A stretch of 7,521 bases of DNA from DATACZ01 sp036258795 (GTDB lineage Bacteria > Actinomycetota > CADDZG01 > JAHWKV01): contig DATACZ010000022.1 in NCBI GenBank assembly GCA_036258795.1, positions 1 through 7,521 on the forward strand. Reading direction: 5' to 3'. Below the pieces are notes generated by a model. It saw nothing but the letters and a program-made list of their open reading frames with translations. It searched no databases and had not been told where the DNA came from. Numbering within the stretch: position 1 is the first letter of the stretch; every line of letters starts with the position of its first letter. Positions 4,939 to 7,521 of this stretch are shown piece after piece. A program made the position numbers and the translations under genes.

Positions 4939-7521
4939 TCAGCCGGCGGAAGACCGGACGAGGTTTGCCCCGCCTCCGGCGGGAAGGACTTTTCTGAGAA
5001 ACCGGCCCGTGTGAGACGTCTCGACTGAGGCCACCGACTCAGGAGTCCCTTCGGCCACGATCTCGCCGCCCAAACCACCTCCCTCGGGGCCAAGGTCGAT
5101 TATCCAGTCGGCCGTCTTGATGACGTCCAGGTTGTGCTCGATCACGACCACGGTGTTTCCCTTGTCGACCAATCCGTGAAGGACACTGAGCAGTTTGTTG
5201 ATGTCTTCGAAGTGCAGGCCGGTGGTCGGCTCGTCCAGGATGTACAGGGTCTTGCCGGTAGCGCGCTTGGCGAGCTCGCTGGCCAGCTTCACCCTCTGCG
5301 CCTCGCCGCCCGACAGCGTGGGTGCTGGCTGGCCAAGCCGGATATACCCCAAACCCACGTCGTTGAGGGTCTGCAGATGCCGGGCGATCTGTGGGATGGG
5401 GCGAAAGAACTCAAGGGCCGCCTCGACGCTCATATCCAGCACCTCGGCAATGGTCTTTCCCTTGTAGTGAACCTCAAGCGTCTCGCGGTTGTACCTGCGC
5501 CCCTTGCAAACCTCGCAGGTCACGTACATGTCCGGCAGGAAGTACATCTCGATCTTGATCTGTCCATCACCCGAGCAGTTCTGGCATCGCCCGCCCTTTA
5601 CATTGAATGAGAACCGGCCGGGCATGTACCCACGAATCCTCGCCTCCTCGGTCTTGGAGAACAGCGCCCGGATGTGATCGAACACCCCGGTGTAAGTGGC
5701 CGGATTGGACCGGGGAGTCCGTCCGATGGGCGACTGGTCGATGTCGATGACCTTGTCGATTTGGTCCAGGCCGTCGATTCTGCGGTGCTTGCCGGGCAGC
5801 AGCTTGGCATCCCGGAATAGGTTCCGGTGTACCGCTCGGTAGAGGATCTCGTTTACCAGAGTCGACTTTCCCGATCCGGACACCCCGGTCACACAGGTGA
5901 AGACTCCCAGAGGGAACCTCACGTCGAGATTCTTCAGATTGTGCTCTCGAGCGCCTGACAGGAGTATCGGCCGCCCTCTTGGACTCCGGCGCTCGGCCGG
6001 CACTGGGATGGAGAGACGGTTCGATAGATAGGCGCCGGTAAGCGAGGACTTGTGATTGAGGAGGCCCTCGACCGGGCCGGCGTAGATCACCCGGCCGCCA
6101 TGCTCTCCAGCCCCGGGCCCGATATCCACCACGTAGTCGGCGACCGAGATGGTCTCCTGGTCGTGCTCGACGACTATGAGGGTGTTACCGAGGTCTCTCA
6201 ACCGAACCAGAGTGTCGATGAGCCTGCGGTTGTCGCGTTGGTGGAGTCCGATCGAAGGCTCATCGAGTATGTACAAAACCCCGACCAGGCCGCTTCCTAT
6301 CTGCGTGGCCAGGCGGATGCGCTGGGCCTCACCGCCGGCCAGCGTGGCTGCGGACCGTTCGATCGTGAGGTAGTCGAGGCCCACGTCGATAAGGAATCCC
6401 AGGCGCTCGTTAACCTCCTTGAGCACCCGGTCGGCGATCTGGTGCTCCCGCTCGGTCAGCTCGAGTGACCCCATGAACTTCTCCGCTTCCAGGGTCGACA
6501 TCCGGCTGAGCTCCCAGATGTTCACCCCTCCCACGGTGACGGCCAGAGATTCGGGCTTTAGCCGGGCTCCGCCGCATGCAGGGCACGGGACCTCCCGGAA
6601 GTACTGCTCGTACCGCTCCCGGGCGAATTCCGATTCCGTCTCGCTACGCCTGCGCTCCAGCCAGGGGATCACTCCCTCAAAGGTGGTGTGGTACTGGCGC
6701 ACGCGGCCGTATCGGTTCCGGTACCTGATGTAGACCTCTTCATCTCCGGTTCCGTAGAGAATGACCTGGCGCTGTTCATCGGTCAGGTCTCTCCATGCGG
6801 TCTGCATCGAGAAGCCGAACCTGTCGGCCACCGCCTCCATCATTCTCGTGAAGTACTCCAGACGGGCGTTGGCCCAGGGTCGTATCGCCCCCTCTGAGAT
6901 GGACAGCTCAGGATCTGAGATGACCAGCTCCCGGTCGACCTCCAGATGGGTGCCGATGCCGTCACACCGAGGGCATGCCCCGTAGGGAGTGTTGAACGAG
7001 AAGTTCCGCGGCGCCAGCTCGTCGAATGAGAGTCCGCAGTTGAGGCAGGCGTTGTGCTCCGAGAACCGCAAGATGTCATCACGGTCCACCAGCTCAATAG
7101 TCACCATGCCCTCCGACAGGCGCAGGGCCGTTTCGATGGAGTCGGTTAGTCGCCGCTGAATTCCTTCTTTTATAACTAGGCGGTCGACCACCACCTCGAT
7201 GTTGTGTTTGTAGTACCGGTCCAGGCGGATCTTCTCCGACAGGTCCACCATCCTGCCGTCTACCTTGGCCCTGGAGAAGCCTTTACGGCTCAGGTCCTCC
7301 AGCAGACTCTCGTACTCCCCCTTCTTGCCCTGAATGATGGGGGCCAGCACCTGAAACCTGGTCCCCTGGGGAAGGTCCATGACGTGATCCACGATTTGCT
7401 CGGGGCTCTGCCGGGCGATCGGCCGCCCGCAGATCGGACAGTGAGGTTTTCCTATCCGTGCATAGAGCAGGCGGAGATAGTCGTAGATCTCGGTGATCGT
7501 GCCGACGGTTGAGCGGGGGTT
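4939..7521 (-). CDS. uvrA: UvrABC excinuclease subunit A (5' end outside the window)
   Basis: UvrA is the dimeric ABC-type ATPase that scans DNA for lesions and loads UvrB. The visible 860 residues begin within the family's NPRSTVGT-x-TEIYDYLRLLYAR stretch, so about 95-100 N-terminal residues, including the first Walker A, are missing. In fragment numbering there follow: a CPICG pair at about 28; the first zinc module C159-x2-C with C183-x2-C; CPACGGARLKPE at 313; the first signature LAGGEAQRIRLA at 394 with LDEPSIGLHQRDN; the second Walker A GVSGSGKST at 546; the second zinc module CQNC/CEVC at 646-672; the second signature LSGGEAQRVKLA at 736; and LDEPTTGLH with IEHNLDVI. The first signature has Ala where the family normally has Ser; the second is normal. 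The gene ends at TGA 4939-4941 with an ordinary C-terminal extension. uvrC lies further downstream on the same strand. Identity is certain. Confidence 0.98.
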   Translation of the reverse strand, partial: NPRSTVGTITEIYDYLRLLYARIGKPHCPICGRPIARQSPEQIVDHVMDLPQGTRFQVLAPIIQGKKGEYESLLEDLSRKGFSRAKVDGRMVDLSEKIRLDRYYKHNIEVVVDRLVIKEGIQRRLTDSIETALRLSEGMVTIELVDRDDILRFSEHNACLNCGLSFDELAPRNFSFNTPYGACPRCDGIGTHLEVDRELVISDPELSISEGAIRPWANARLEYFTRMMEAVADRFGFSMQTAWRDLTDEQRQVILYGTGDEEVYIRYRNRYGRVRQYHTTFEGVIPWLERRRSETESEFARERYEQYFREVPCPACGGARLKPESLAVTVGGVNIWELSRMSTLEAEKFMGSLELTEREHQIADRVLKEVNERLGFLIDVGLDYLTIERSAATLAGGEAQRIRLATQIGSGLVGVLYILDEPSIGLHQRDNRRLIDTLVRLRDLGNTLIVVEHDQETISVADYVVDIGPGAGEHGGRVIYAGPVEGLLNHKSSLTGAYLSNRLSIPVPAERRSPRGRPILLSGAREHNLKNLDVRFPLGVFTCVTGVSGSGKSTLVNEILYRAVHRNLFRDAKLLPGKHRRIDGLDQIDKVIDIDQSPIGRTPRSNPATYTGVFDHIRALFSKTEEARIRGYMPGRFSFNVKGGRCQNCSGDGQIKIEMYFLPDMYVTCEVCKGRRYNRETLEVHYKGKTIAEVLDMSVEAALEFFRPIPQIARHLQTLNDVGLGYIRLGQPAPTLSGGEAQRVKLASELAKRATGKTLYILDEPTTGLHFEDINKLLSVLHGLVDKGNTVVVIEHNLDVIKTADWIIDLGPEGGGLGGEIVAEGTPESVASVETSHTGRFLRKVLPAGGGANLVRSSAG

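Noticed and set aside
4939..5093. N-terminal extension of the membrane protein overlapping uvrA
   Set aside because: The 50-odd extra residues are Arg/Pro/Ser-rich and unlike a membrane-protein N-terminus; the frame is open because of uvrA codon bias, and the overlap would be unusually long.
5134..6733. Long plus-strand open frames opposite uvrA
   Set aside because: They mirror uvrA codons on the opposite strand, lack ribosome binding sites and recognisable domains, and uvrA is certain on the minus strand.

Overview
The window reads as a chromosomal segment from a GC-rich bacterium (about 60% GC by eye), most likely a member of the Actinomycetota, possibly an uncultivated lineage. The strongest lineage hints are a holin-X-like (Phage_holin_3_6 type) membrane protein followed by a DUF3618-type protein, a pairing typical of actinobacteria, and the use of GTG and TTG starts with strong Shine-Dalgarno sequences. 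There is no rRNA, tRNA, CRISPR array, insertion sequence or prophage module. Every gene gap is shorter than 300 bases; the longest are 1101-1313 and 3274-3374.

Layout. On the minus strand, read right to left, come uvrA (5' end outside the window, stop at 4939), a polytopic membrane protein with GT-C glycosyltransferase-like features (3375 to about 4892), and a two-domain VOC/extradiol-type dioxygenase (2347-3273). These three are closely packed and may be co-transcribed. Further left on the same strand is the first two thirds of uvrC (1-1100, 3' end outside). Between the dioxygenase and uvrC lies a plus-strand two-gene operon (1314-2344): the holin-X-like protein and the DUF3618 protein, joined by a GTGA start/stop overlap. 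It diverges from uvrC and converges with the dioxygenase gene, leaving only 2 bp between the stop codons.

How the genes relate. UvrA recognises damage and loads UvrB, and UvrC makes both incisions, so the two ends of the window belong to nucleotide excision repair. The four genes between them have no evident repair role. The plus-strand pair looks like a membrane or envelope stress cassette. It is preceded by a SigB-like promoter candidate, a perfect 7-bp inverted repeat touching the ribosome binding site, and a near-consensus Shine-Dalgarno sequence.

I did not find a clearly new defence or mobile system. The items most worth checking are the regulatory region 1141-1308, the GT-C-like gene whose best ribosome binding site faces a GTA codon, the S-to-A change in the first UvrA signature motif, and candidate terminators for the convergent genes placed inside each other's reading frames.
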